Made by a program: the position numbers and the translations under genes | NCBI GenBank assembly: GCA_009784085.1 | Contig: WRCJ01000009.1 | Coordinates: 1-28,745 of the forward strand | Direction of reading: 5' to 3' | Source of the DNA: Oscillospiraceae bacterium | GTDB lineage: Bacteria; Bacillota; Clostridia; Oscillospirales; UBA929 | Length of the DNA stretch: 28,745 nt | Shown: positions 7,758 to 16,106 of the stretch, in pieces | Layout: each line of letters begins with the position of its first letter | How positions within the stretch are numbered: the first letter of the stretch is position 1 | The notes under the pieces: model-generated | Database searches by the model: none | What the model saw: the letters and a program-made list of their open reading frames with translations, nothing else | Told to the model about the DNA's origin: nothing

Positions 7758-9280
7758 TCCACACCGGTATCGCGCGTGATCTCGTAAGGGTTGGCATACC
7801 CACCTATCAGGTTGAGGTCCGCCGCCTGGCCGCCGTGGATCCGGGCCGACTGGTGGAAGCGGGCCATGGTGATGGGCTTGGTCGTTCCGGCGCCATCGGA
7901 TTCCGGGTTCCGGCGGAAGAAACGCCCGTCGCGGCCCTCCCCGGGCGCCATGCCCCCCTGCATGCCCAGCTGTGTGATATCGATGGATTTCATGTTGATG
8001 CCGAGATCCCGCAGTTCGGACTCGAGCTTGTACAGATTGGATGCCAAAATGTCCAGCACATTGCTGTGTTGCGCCTGGATACGCGCCGACAGGCCGTCTT
8101 CGCCTGCGGTGAGCATGATGCTGACGCGCCCCAGGAATTCCGGGTTTAGCTGTAGCCGGATTTGCGAAATGTTTCCCGATAGGGCCGATTGCGTCGTGTC
8201 GACAATCTGCTGGACGATGCGCGACGCCATATCGTTGCCCTCCGGCGCCAGGGCGCCACCCACGCCGTCGATTGCCTGTGCCAGCGAGAAGAAGTTGTTT
8301 TGGTTGTCCCAGGCGGGTATCGGCCTCGTCTTAGGGTGCAGGGGCGCGTCGGATGGCTTGCGCAATTCGGGCTGTGCCGCATCTTTCGTACCCGTACCCG
8401 TACCCGTATCCGTACCCGTATCCGTATCGCCCTGCCTGTTTGCGTAGCTGGCCTGGGATACAGCGTCGTCCGCTGACGCCTGACCCCCCGGTGCGGCGGC
8501 CTCCGGCGCGATGGCTTCCGGCGGCGCGGGATTGCCCTGTTGCGCGACGTATGCCGCCGCCGGCTCCCCACCGGCAATGTCCGGCGCGGGCGCGCCGGCC
8601 GTTTCCCCGGCCAGCGAGACGGGGGTAGACAACGCCTTCATCCGGGCGTACATGTCCTGTAGAGAGACATCAAGGGCCGAAACGCCGTCGCCCTGCCCGC
8701 CCTGCCCTGGGGCGTCCAAAACAAGCGCCGTTTCCAGAAGGGCTTCCTTCATGACGGGGGGGATAGGCCATTTATCTGATGCAACGCCTCCGTCGCTGTG
8801 CTCCTCGTGTACGATACCCGGCGGGATGGACCCCGTCGGGCTTTCATGGGCAAACGGATGCGGGGGCGTGAGATCCTCTTGTTGTATGGTTTCGGTTGCC
8901 GGCATCGCCGCGGGTCCCGCCGGCGCCGTTTCCGCTTCCTGTGCCAACGCCTGGATGTACGCCGGCGCCGGCGTCAGGGAAAGGGTTGCCATGGTTGCTT
9001 GTAGCTCTTTCATCTCCGTCATCTCCGTCCGCTTCTCCGGCTTCTCCGGCTCTTCCGGGATCTCCCGGCGCTCCCAGCGATCCGGGGCCAAGTCCCTGGC
9101 GCCGGCCGCCTTCTCGGGTTTCCCAGCCGCGCTCCGGGCGGCTGCCTCATCCGCCACCTCGGCAAAAGAGCGGATCGTGTGTTCCTTGTGCTCCAGCTTG
9201 TCGCGCCCCTTCATGCCGAGTGGGGCAGTGGCAACCGGAGACGAGGGCTTGCTCAATAAGGGAACCGGTGTGTCATTCAT
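7745..9280 (-). CDS. fliK: Flagellar hook-length control protein FliK
   Basis: A 511-residue protein with a long disordered Ala/Pro/Glu-rich N-terminal part and a C-terminal hook-length domain (about residues 355-450). The latter shows QIRLQLNPEFLGRVSIMLTA, then SARIQAQHSNVLDILASNLY and LRDLGINMKSIDI. FliK measures hook length and switches export from hook to filament subunits. A seven-unit, 6-base repeat (CGTACC/CGTATC, 8387-8428) encodes alternating Thr-Asp/Thr-Gly and keeps the frame. The ATG has AGGAGG six bases upstream. Context between ylxF and flgD agrees. Confidence 0.92.
   Translation of the reverse strand: MNDTPVPLLSKPSSPVATAPLGMKGRDKLEHKEHTIRSFAEVADEAAARSAAGKPEKAAGARDLAPDRWERREIPEEPEKPEKRTEMTEMKELQATMATLSLTPAPAYIQALAQEAETAPAGPAAMPATETIQQEDLTPPHPFAHESPTGSIPPGIVHEEHSDGGVASDKWPIPPVMKEALLETALVLDAPGQGGQGDGVSALDVSLQDMYARMKALSTPVSLAGETAGAPAPDIAGGEPAAAYVAQQGNPAPPEAIAPEAAAPGGQASADDAVSQASYANRQGDTDTGTDTGTGTGTKDAAQPELRKPSDAPLHPKTRPIPAWDNQNNFFSLAQAIDGVGGALAPEGNDMASRIVQQIVDTTQSALSGNISQIRLQLNPEFLGRVSIMLTAGEDGLSARIQAQHSNVLDILASNLYKLESELRDLGINMKSIDITQLGMQGGMAPGEGRDGRFFRRNPESDGAGTTKPITMARFHQSARIHGGQAADLNLIGGYANPYEITRDTGVDFRA
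8387..8428. repeat. In-frame hexamer repeat inside fliK
   Basis: Seven back-to-back 6-base units, CGTACC or CGTATC on the plus strand, coding on the minus strand for an Asp/Gly-Thr alternating stretch. The unit is a multiple of three, so changes in copy number would preserve the FliK frame while changing linker length. Confidence 0.92.
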
Positions 9281-9329
9281 GGAAGACCTCCTCTTAAATG
9301 TCTATTATCAAGTGCCTAAATCCTTGTGC

Positions 9330-9959
9330 CTATGACAGTGCTTGCACTAGGGCGGCGGCTGTCTCTGCCTCCAAGATCTCCAAGATAGCCGCCTGCGTGG
9401 CTGGCTTGAGCAAAGAAAACAAACGGAGCATGGCGTCCTGGTCGGACATGGCCATCAACAGGGCGCCCGCCGGCTCTATTTTCATCTTTTCTATGGCTCT
9501 AGCCACGCTAGTTATATCGATATTATTTGGGTGAAGTTGAGCGTCGGATTCCTCCAACGCCGCCTCGCGGGTGACGAGATCGGATTCCTTTTCGCTTACA
9601 GCCGCTTCACGTTGCGCCGCTCCCTGCTCCCGCTGGCTTAGTTTTTTTTCCAGTTGCGCCAACTCCTCGTCGCGGTTGTTCAAATCCGTCTGCCATTGCG
9701 CCAATTTTGCCGCGTCCCGCTCCGCCGCTTCCTCTTTCGCATGCAAAGCATCGATGATAAAACCCCGTGTCCCGAACAGATCGAATGCGTACAAACAGGC
9801 CAGCGCGCCAAACAGGACGAGGAAGCCCAGAAGCGTCGCCAAGACGCCCGTGAGCGTCGATCCGCCCTTTGCCTTTTTGTCTTTGCGGCGTTTTGCCCCC
9901 TTTTCGCCGCTATCCGGTTGATCCGGTTGGATCCCCTTGTACGTCTTGATCCTCGCCAT
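9330..9959 (-). CDS. YlxF/MotE-like flagellar membrane protein with coiled coil and MgtE-N-like end
   Basis: A 209-residue protein in the slot held by ylxF between fliJ and fliK in Bacillus. It has a basic N-terminus (RRKDKKAK), one membrane segment (about residues 36-58), a long coiled coil rich in Glu/Gln/Lys/Ala (about 70-140), and a C-terminal helical part (ITSVARAIEKMKIEPAGALL to ILEILEAETAAALVQALS) like the MgtE N domain of FlbB/MotE-type proteins. Those proteins chaperone or brace stator units (family knowledge); the role here is inferred. The start is ATG with GAGGAGG nine bases before; a longer in-frame reading through the upstream repeats is rejected. Confidence 0.8.
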   Translation of the reverse strand: MARIKTYKGIQPDQPDSGEKGAKRRKDKKAKGGSTLTGVLATLLGFLVLFGALACLYAFDLFGTRGFIIDALHAKEEAAERDAAKLAQWQTDLNNRDEELAQLEKKLSQREQGAAQREAAVSEKESDLVTREAALEESDAQLHPNNIDITSVARAIEKMKIEPAGALLMAMSDQDAMLRLFSLLKPATQAAILEILEAETAAALVQALS

Positions 9960-9986
9960 GGCGCATAGCCTCCTCGATACCATTTT

Positions 9987-10541
9987 TCGTAGGGCGCGGC
10001 ATCCGTGACGCGCCGCGTGGATTGCGCCCCCGCGCGTCCCCCGTCCGTAGGGGCCGCGCTTGCTCGGCCCGCCGTCCCGCGCCGCGTTGGGTGCCGTGGA
10101 TCGCCGGGGGACGTGGATCCTGCGCGGGCCGCGCGGGGGCGCGGCCCCTACAACGCGTTGGGTGCCGTTGTCGTAGGGCGCGGCATCCGTGACGCGCCGC
10201 GTTGGTTGCCGGGGGTTGGATGACGTGGTTGCCGTTGCCGTTGTAGGGGACGCGCCCCTGCGCGTCCCGCCGTCCCCGCGCCGCGTTGGAATGACGTGGA
10301 TCGCCGGGGGACGTGGATCCTGCGCGGGCCGCGCGGGGGCGCGGCCCCTACAACGCATTGGGTGCCCGTTGTCGTAGGGCGCGGCATCCGTGACGCGCCG
10401 CATTGGGTGCCGGGGGTTGGGATGACGGGGGCGCGGCGGGCCGAGCAAGCGCGGCCCCTACAACGCGCCGGATGACGGTGTGGGGATGACGTGGTCACCG
10501 TTTCCGTAGGGGCGCCATTCATTGCGCCCGCGGCCCCTACG
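9987..10541. repeat. Composite palindromic/duplicated repeat cluster between ylxF-like gene and fliJ
   Basis: The 577-base gap has no credible gene. Element A (about 32 bases, starting TCGTAGGGCGCGG, with a GGCGCG/CGCGCC stem) occurs at 9987-10018, 10171-10202 and 10372-10403. Element B (72 bases, one visible difference) occurs at 10095-10166 and 10295-10366, exactly 200 bases apart, so a unit of about 200 bases is duplicated. A 28-base element at 10047-10074 returns as a perfect inverted copy at 10434-10461. A GGGACGCGC/GCGCGTCCC hairpin lies near 10247-10269. The last palindrome, 10505-10541, has stem CGTAGGGGC/GCCCCTACG. GTAGGGG...CCCCTAC ends recur, suggesting an interspersed extragenic repeat family. 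Confidence 0.85.
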
Positions 10542-10974
10542 ACCTCAATTGATTGGTCAGGAAATCGTCTATCATGGCCGCCTCTTCGCGTTGCAATTCC
10601 TCGCGGTGGCGTTCCCGTTGTTTTTCCCGCAATTTTTCCAAGATCTTGCGATCGGTCATCAAACCAATGAGCTTTTTCTGAATCCGATCGCCTTCCTCTT
10701 TGGCGACGCGGATCCTCTCTTTCTGCTCATCCATATGGAAGAACAATGCGCGAAACCCCATGTCCCGCAAGGCCAAATCCGGGCTGTGGCAGGCCGGCCC
10801 GCCCACGCGCCCGTATTCGCGGCGTTGCTCGTCGAACCGCACCTCCATGGCCATAAGGCCGCGCACAAACCTGTCGCGCCTGGCGCGCGCCTCCGCCAAC
10901 TCGGCCTTTTGTTGCCTTTCCATGGCCAGCTTGAGATCCAACAGGGATTTGAGCGTGAACTTGAATTTTTTCAT
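10537..10974 (-). CDS. fliJ: Flagellar export chaperone FliJ
   Basis: A 145-residue, almost wholly helical, charged protein (MKKFKFTLKSLLDLKLAMERQQKAEL opening, split here: FKFTLKSLLDLK, then AMERQQKAELAEARARRDR). It is typical in length and coiled-coil character for FliJ, the stalk that couples the FliI ATPase to the export gate. It overlaps fliI by four bases (ATGA), so the two are coupled. Its last two codons and stop lie inside the first palindrome of the adjacent repeat cluster, so the C-terminal residues may derive from the repeat. Confidence 0.88.
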   Translation of the reverse strand: MKKFKFTLKSLLDLKLAMERQQKAELAEARARRDRFVRGLMAMEVRFDEQRREYGRVGGPACHSPDLALRDMGFRALFFHMDEQKERIRVAKEEGDRIQKKLIGLMTDRKILEKLREKQRERHREELQREEAAMIDDFLTNQLRS

Positions 10975-12308
10975 GCGCCTTCTTCCAGCGTAATCACCTG
11001 TTTTACCGTGTCGTCGAAAGCGCAGATTTCCTCCACCTTCTGCAACAGGATTTCGTCAATCTTCTTATTGTGCGTGATGGCCCGGTCGATCTCGGGGTTC
11101 GAACCCTTCTTGTACGCGCCGATGTTGATGAGATCCTCGGCGTCTTTGTAGACAGCCATCAGGTTTTTCAGCTCGTTGGAGGCATCGAAATGCGCCGACG
11201 GCACGATATCCGGCATGAGGCGGGAGACGCTGGCCAGCACGTCGATGGCCGGGTAGTGGTTGCGGTTGGCCAAATGGCGCGACAGGACGATGTGGCCGTC
11301 CAGGATGCCCCGCGCCGTGTCGGTGATGGGCTCGTTGAGATCGTCGCCTTCCACCAGGACAGTATAGAGGGCCGTGATCGAACCCTTGTCCGAGTTGCCC
11401 GTGCGCTCCAGCAATTTGGGCATCACCGCGTACACCGACGGCGTGTAGCCCCGGGCCACAGGCGGCTCGCCGATGGCCATGCCGATCTCCCTCTGCGCCA
11501 TCGCGAAGCGGGTGAGGGAGTCCATCATCAGCAGGACATTCAGGCCCTGATCCCGGTAGTATTCCGCGATGCTGGTGCCCACCAACGCGGACCTCGCCCG
11601 GATGAGCGCCGGCTGGTCGGATGAGGCTACCACGATGACCGATCGCGCCAAGCCTTCGGCGCCCAAGTCCTTTTGCAGAAAGTCATTGACCTCGCGGCCA
11701 CGCTCGCCCACAAGCGTGATCACATTGACGTCGGAACGCGCGTTTCGCGCGATCATGCCCAGCAACGTGGACTTGCCCACGCCGGATCCGGCAAAAATGC
11801 CGATGCGCTGCCCGCGCCCGCAGGTGAGGAAGCCGTCTATGGCACGCACGCCCAAAGGCAATATCTCTTTGATGCGCGGGCGCGAGAGCGGGCCCGGCGG
11901 CGTGTTGTCCACCGGATAGTATTCCGTGGTAAAGATTTCCGGCCCGTCGTCTATGGGGTTTCCCAAGCCATCGAGCACGCGGCCCCTGAAGTCCATGCTG
12001 ACCGGGACGCGCAGGGTGCGGTTGGTGGACACGACGCGGGATCCCGGCCCCACGCCGCTCACGTTGCCATAGGGCATGAGCAGGATGTTCTTGCCCCGGA
12101 ACCCCACCACCTCGGCTTGGATGAACTGATCCCCCCTAAGCGTGTAGATGCGGCACATTTCGCCGATTTTGACAGCCGGCCCGTTGGATTCCACCGTCAA
12201 TCCCGCCACCATGTGTACCTTGCCCGAATAGCTCAGCGTGTCCATATTGTGCAACAGCAAGCTGTATTTGTCGAAATCCAGGTTGTCCGCGCTCAGGCTT
12301 ATTCCCAT
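10971..12308 (-). CDS. fliI: Flagellum-specific export ATPase FliI
   Basis: FliI, 445 residues, is the hexameric ATPase of the flagellar type III export apparatus. Walker A is AGSGVGKST at residues 173-181, and the Walker B region is LNVLLMMDSLTRFAMAQREI, followed by the family stretch GEPPVARGYTPSVYAVMPKLLER. The usual N-terminal beta domain and helical C-terminus are present. I chose the ATG at 12308 (MGISLSADNL), seven bases after the fliH stop. A start 25 codons further up would run through the end of fliH without family likeness. Confidence 0.96.
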   Translation of the reverse strand: MGISLSADNLDFDKYSLLLHNMDTLSYSGKVHMVAGLTVESNGPAVKIGEMCRIYTLRGDQFIQAEVVGFRGKNILLMPYGNVSGVGPGSRVVSTNRTLRVPVSMDFRGRVLDGLGNPIDDGPEIFTTEYYPVDNTPPGPLSRPRIKEILPLGVRAIDGFLTCGRGQRIGIFAGSGVGKSTLLGMIARNARSDVNVITLVGERGREVNDFLQKDLGAEGLARSVIVVASSDQPALIRARSALVGTSIAEYYRDQGLNVLLMMDSLTRFAMAQREIGMAIGEPPVARGYTPSVYAVMPKLLERTGNSDKGSITALYTVLVEGDDLNEPITDTARGILDGHIVLSRHLANRNHYPAIDVLASVSRLMPDIVPSAHFDASNELKNLMAVYKDAEDLINIGAYKKGSNPEIDRAITHNKKIDEILLQKVEEICAFDDTVKQVITLEEGA

Positions 12309-12315
12309 GGCCCGC

Positions 12316-13047
12316 CTATCCCCCAATCCCCAAGTTCTTTCCGATTTGCGCCAGCTGGGCGCCCACGCCGGCGTCGATCCCACCGCTCTCGGTTTCGATG
12401 AGGCAACCGGCGTAGTCTATGGTCGGGTCGTTGACCACGTCGGCCTTGAGGGAACCATTTCGGGTGTGGATGGTCGCCTCGCTGGACTTGAAGAAGCGGA
12501 CATATTCGCTGGGGTTGACGCGCAACGTGACGCGCTTTTCGTTTTTGACATTGCCGAGGGCCTCCTTGAGCATGGACATAAAGGCGCTCTCGTTGTGATC
12601 CAGCTCGTAGCCCAATATCTTTTCGGCGACTTCGAGGGCCAGTTTGAAGATGCGCGGCTCCAGATCGTCCAGCAATTCCTCGCTCATCCGGTTGGCTTCC
12701 CGCAAGATAGCGTCGATGTCGGTTTGCGCCTGGGAAAAGAGATCGCCGATCTCGGTTTGCGCTTGGGCAAGGCCCTGCCGGTACGCCTCCTCGCGGATCT
12801 TCTCGCTTGCGCCCTCGGCTTCCCTTTCCGCATGGCGGGTAATCGCAAGACCCTCGTCCCGCGCCTCCCGGAGTAGGCGCGAAGCCTCCTCCCTCGCCAC
12901 AGCCAGCACTTCGTCGGCGGCCCGGCGCGCGCTCGCCAGATCGCTCTCGCGCAACTCGTCGGAGGCTTCCTGCTCCGGGGTGGCCTTGACCTCGCGCACG
13001 GGCGGCGCCAGCATGATGACACGGGTGGCTTTGATCAAGCTAGGCAA
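12316..13047 (-). CDS. fliH: Flagellar export regulator FliH
   Basis: FliH, 243 residues, binds FliI and holds it at the C-ring. The N-terminus has LIKATRVIML, then a long Ala/Arg/Glu-rich coiled coil (about 30-125), and a C-terminal V-type-ATPase-E-like domain (VTLRVNPSEYVRFFKS, then CLIETESGGIDAGV). I chose a TTG start overlapping the fliG stop, because GGAGG lies nine bases upstream. An upstream in-frame ATG at 13092 would place the start deep in fliG. An internal Met (VIML) is a less likely start. Confidence 0.9.
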   Translation of the reverse strand: MPSLIKATRVIMLAPPVREVKATPEQEASDELRESDLASARRAADEVLAVAREEASRLLREARDEGLAITRHAEREAEGASEKIREEAYRQGLAQAQTEIGDLFSQAQTDIDAILREANRMSEELLDDLEPRIFKLALEVAEKILGYELDHNESAFMSMLKEALGNVKNEKRVTLRVNPSEYVRFFKSSEATIHTRNGSLKADVVNDPTIDYAGCLIETESGGIDAGVGAQLAQIGKNLGIGG

Positions 13048-14044
13048 TGATCTCGTCCTCCGATCCGCGGGAAATGATGATCTCGCCCGCATCCTGGAGC
13101 TTCCGGATGATGTTGACCAGCTTCTGCTGCGCCTCCTCCACGTCGCGCACGCGCACGGGCCCCATGAACTCCATGTCCTCGCGGATCATGTCCTGCAAAC
13201 GCTTGGACATGTTCTCGAAGATGATCTTGGAGACATCGGGCGTCGCGTTCTTGAGTGCCACGGTGAGATCCGCGTTCTCGACCTCCTTGAGGATGCGCTG
13301 GATGGCCCGCCTGTCCAGCTTGACGATATCCTCGAAGACAAACATCTTTCGGCGGATTTCGTCGACCAATTCCCCGTTTTTCAACTCCATGGTCTCCAAA
13401 ACGCGCCGCTCGGTGCCGCGATCCGCCGCATTCAAGATGTCCACGATGGACTGGATGCCGCCCACCGTCGTGTAGTCCTCCAAGCCGAGGGAACTCAGCT
13501 TCTTGTCCAGCACCCGCTCGATCTCATGCACATATTCGGGGGATGTCCTGTCCATCATGGCGATACGCGCCACCACCTCGGTCTGCTTGTCCAGCTCCAG
13601 CTTGGACAGGATGGCCGCCGCCATGGCCGGTTCCAGGTAAGACAACACCAGCGCGATGATCTGCGAATGCTCGTTTTGCACGAAATTGAGCAGGTGGTTG
13701 GGATCGGCCTTCCGCGCGAAATCGAAGGGGCGCACCTGCAAGGAGGACGTCAGCCGGCCGAGGAGAGCCAACGCCCGCTCGGGACCCAAGGCTTTTTCCA
13801 ACACCGCCCGCGCGTAGTCGATGCCGCCCTCGGAGATGTAATTCTGCGCCAGGCAATGTTCGTAAAACTCATCGAAAACCTGATCTTTGGTATCTGCGTC
13901 CACGCGGCGCACGTTGGTGATATCCAGCGTGAGCTGTTCGATCTCGTCGTCGCGCAGATGCTTGAATATCTTAGAGCTGTATTCCTTTCCCAGCGCGATA
14001 AGCAGGATAGCCGCCTTTTCCTTGCCGGTCAGATCCTCCAACAT
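13040..14044 (-). CDS. fliG: Flagellar motor switch protein FliG
   Basis: FliG, 334 residues, the standard length, is the rotor protein that meets the stator and binds FliF. The N-terminal domain starts LTGKEKAAILLIALG. The middle domain carries NEHSQIIALVLSYL, where the usual EHPQ motif reads EHSQ. The C-terminal torque part has KMFVFEDIVKLDRRAIQRIL with the charged ridge residues. The ATG follows GAGGTGGTGA. It overlaps fliH at its end. Confidence 0.97.
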   Translation of the reverse strand: MLEDLTGKEKAAILLIALGKEYSSKIFKHLRDDEIEQLTLDITNVRRVDADTKDQVFDEFYEHCLAQNYISEGGIDYARAVLEKALGPERALALLGRLTSSLQVRPFDFARKADPNHLLNFVQNEHSQIIALVLSYLEPAMAAAILSKLELDKQTEVVARIAMMDRTSPEYVHEIERVLDKKLSSLGLEDYTTVGGIQSIVDILNAADRGTERRVLETMELKNGELVDEIRRKMFVFEDIVKLDRRAIQRILKEVENADLTVALKNATPDVSKIIFENMSKRLQDMIREDMEFMGPVRVRDVEEAQQKLVNIIRKLQDAGEIIISRGSEDEIIA

Positions 14045-14081
14045 TGCGATTCACCACCTCAATATAGCTTGCAACCTACGG

Positions 14082-14168
14082 CCTACGGTCTACGCGGCCC
14101 CTGGCCTACAGCTTACGGGCCCTGGCCCGCGGCCCCCGTTATCGTTATCGTTATCATTATCGTCATCG
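14082..14168. repeat. Short repeats between fliF and fliG
   Basis: The 118-base gap holds degenerate units related to GCCTACGG/GTCTACG/GCCTACAG, a G+C-rich GGGCC...GGCCC inverted section, and a 6-base run GTTATC/ATTATC/GTCATC of about six units (roughly 14138-14168) that reaches the end of fliF. No gene is seen here; the fliG ribosome site lies at its left end. Confidence 0.7.
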
Positions 14169-15833
14169 TTTTCTCGTTGTCGACGGCTTTTTTTCTTCCG
14201 ACAGCCAATTGCGGAGTAGGTTGGCCACGGCATCCGGATTCTTATCGATGAATTCCTCCACGCGGTGGCGGGAGTCGGTCTTGGATATCGTGATCTCCTC
14301 CCCGCCCGGATCGGCGACAAGGCTGACCAAGTTTTCCAGCTCTGGATCGGCTTCGGCCATCTCCGCCATCCCCGCCTCCTCGGCCTCCGCCCGGCTTTCG
14401 GCCTCGGCCTGTTCCAGCGCCATCATCACGGCTTCCTCCACGGCGCGCTCCCGGGGTTTGCTGATGAGTTTGAAGAGCCTGATGATGATCACGAGCAGGC
14501 AAGCCCCGATAATCACGTACAACCCGATGGTCTTAAAGAATCCCAGCCACCGATCCAACGCCATCGCGCCCTCGTGTTGCGCCTGCAAATCGCCCCAGTT
14601 CGCGATGCCGTCAAACCGCCTGAATTCCACCGTGATACGGTCAAACTCCTGTCGGCTCAGGCCGACCACATTGGCCACCAAGTTCTTCACGGCGTCCGCC
14701 GATCGGTTTTCATCGCTGAGATCGATGGAGTTTATCGCAATCGAAAAGGAGAGATCGGTGATTTCCCCTTTGGCATAGACGATATTCTCCCGCGTCTCGT
14801 TGACTTCCCGGTTTATTTCCCGGGTAATGTTCGTGTAGTCGCTCACGCCGTCCCACCCCTCGGGGTAAACAGGCGCCGCCCCGTTGGGATCGATGCCGAC
14901 CTCGCCGCCGGCTTGGTATCCCCTGGCCGTCTCCGAGATCTCCCGGATGGAGATGTCTATGCCCTCGTCGTCCACCACGGGCGCGAACACCACCGACTCG
15001 ATGGCATGTTCGTCAAAAGACAAGGCCACCTGCCCGGACACGCGCACGTTGTCGCTCCCGAAGATGGGGATGAGCAGCTGCAAGATGCTGTGTACGAAAT
15101 CGTCGCGCACGGAAGCTATCTTTTCGTAGTCAGTGCCGACATTCAGCAGATTTCTGTCCACATGGTTGAGCCGCCGCAGGTTTTGATCGGTGATATACAC
15201 GTTCTCCGGATTCAGCCCCTGGACGCTGGCCGCCACAAGATGCTCTATGGCGGCGATGTTTTCGTCGCTCAGCTCGGACAGCAAGGTCAGCATGACCGAC
15301 GCGGTGGTGGGGGTGACCTGGGAGGCTAAGATGACGCTGGAGGAATCCTGCACGGCGATTTCCACCCTCGCGTCCTTGATGATGCTCGGGGCGAACTGCC
15401 GCAACGTGGTGGCGAGGCGTTCCTGCAAGTCGAACCGCTCGTAAGTGCGCCGCTCCGCGTCGGTCGACCCCAGCCCACCGCCCCGGGCGTAAATCTCGTA
15501 GGTATAGCCGCTCTTGGGATAGCCTTGCGCCGCCAAGCCCATGATCAGCTGATCCACTTGGCCGGCCGGCACCAAGATGGTCCCCGCGCCTTCGGTCCGA
15601 TAACTGACGCCTTGTTCCCGCAAGACGGCCAGCACCTCGCCCGCGTCCCCCGGATCCATGTCCCGGTAGAGCACGGCATACTGCGTGCGCGAGAGTAGCA
15701 CTACCGCAACGATGATGACAACGATGCAAACGCCCGTGATGATGAGAAAACGGGCGCGATCCTTTTTTTCGGTTTTCTCCCACCACTCGGTGAGTTTTTC
15801 TCGGATGTTGCTCACTGTCTCCCGCAATTCCAC
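14163..15833 (-). CDS. fliF: Flagellar MS-ring protein FliF
   Basis: FliF, 556 residues, is the base on which the flagellum is built. There is an N-terminal membrane segment (about 29-47), YscJ/FliF ring-building domains (residues about 50-300, with VLYRDMDPGDAGEVLAVL and YTYEIYARGGGLGSTDAERR), a second membrane segment (about 445-465, GLYVIIGACLLVIIIRLF), and the FliG-binding C-terminus (FIDKNPDAVANLLRNWLSEE). The listed start is GTG. A second GTG seven codons inside (VSNIREKL), preceded by GGGAG, is also possible. It is the first gene of the operon here; flgB, flgC and fliE are not upstream. Confidence 0.96.
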   Translation of the reverse strand: MELRETVSNIREKLTEWWEKTEKKDRARFLIITGVCIVVIIVAVVLLSRTQYAVLYRDMDPGDAGEVLAVLREQGVSYRTEGAGTILVPAGQVDQLIMGLAAQGYPKSGYTYEIYARGGGLGSTDAERRTYERFDLQERLATTLRQFAPSIIKDARVEIAVQDSSSVILASQVTPTTASVMLTLLSELSDENIAAIEHLVAASVQGLNPENVYITDQNLRRLNHVDRNLLNVGTDYEKIASVRDDFVHSILQLLIPIFGSDNVRVSGQVALSFDEHAIESVVFAPVVDDEGIDISIREISETARGYQAGGEVGIDPNGAAPVYPEGWDGVSDYTNITREINREVNETRENIVYAKGEITDLSFSIAINSIDLSDENRSADAVKNLVANVVGLSRQEFDRITVEFRRFDGIANWGDLQAQHEGAMALDRWLGFFKTIGLYVIIGACLLVIIIRLFKLISKPRERAVEEAVMMALEQAEAESRAEAEEAGMAEMAEADPELENLVSLVADPGGEEITISKTDSRHRVEEFIDKNPDAVANLLRNWLSEEKKPSTTRKR

Positions 15834-15901
15834 CTACCCCTTCGCGACGGCTAATGAAGCCCCCAAAGAATAACCTTAGCCGGGCATAACCTCATAAGCA
15901 A

Positions 15902-15929
15902 ATATCGCCACGTTGGGCATCAAACTTTA
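15902..15929 (-). promoter_or_regulatory. Sigma-28/sigma-D-like promoter candidate for the flagellar operon
   Basis: On the minus strand TAAAGTTT (15922-15929), a 12-base spacer, then GGCGATAT (15902-15909). The flagellar sigma consensus is TAAA, about 15 bases, GCCGATAT; here the distance from TAAA is 16 and one base differs. Predicted start about 60 bases before fliF. This is a pattern match only. Confidence 0.5.
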
Positions 15930-16041
15930 GCCCCAGGTATACCCCATTTTAACCTTTGTCATCCCCTATCGCTATCCATCGCCCATTGCTATAATTCTTT
16001 GTCGCCCCTCCCGCACAGGGACGAAAAGCAGTGAAATTGTC

Positions 16042-16070
16042 TTGACACAAGGGCTGTTTTCGCATATATT
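16042..16070 (+). promoter_or_regulatory. Sigma-A-type promoter for thiI
   Basis: A perfect TTGACA at 16042-16047, a 17-base spacer and TATATT at 16065-16070, about 37 bases before the thiI start. It points away from the flagellar operon. Confidence 0.75.
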
Positions 16071-16106
16071 TAAGGCGAGAAAAGAGCGAGAAAAGAAAAA
16101 AAGGAA

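Noticed and set aside
9960..10448. Upstream in-frame extension of the ylxF-like gene (163 extra codons)
   Set aside because: It is a translation of the palindromic repeats, rich in Pro/Arg/Thr, without family likeness, and a good ribosome site lies before the internal ATG at 9959.
9987..10541. CRISPR array
   Set aside because: The repeats differ in kind and length, some are inverted, spacing is about 200 bases, and no regular repeat-spacer pattern is present.
12309..12383. 25-codon N-terminal extension of FliI
   Set aside because: It overlaps the fliH C-terminus and bears no family likeness; the ATG at 12308 gives a normal FliI length.
12644..14251. 535-codon plus-strand open frame opposite fliH and fliG
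   Set aside because: It is antisense to two well-supported flagellar genes; long open frames on the opposite strand are expected in G+C-rich coding DNA.
15990..15995. Plus-strand TATAAT upstream of thiI
   Set aside because: No matching -35 box at 16-18 bases; the TTGACA/TATATT pair at 16042-16070 is a better promoter.
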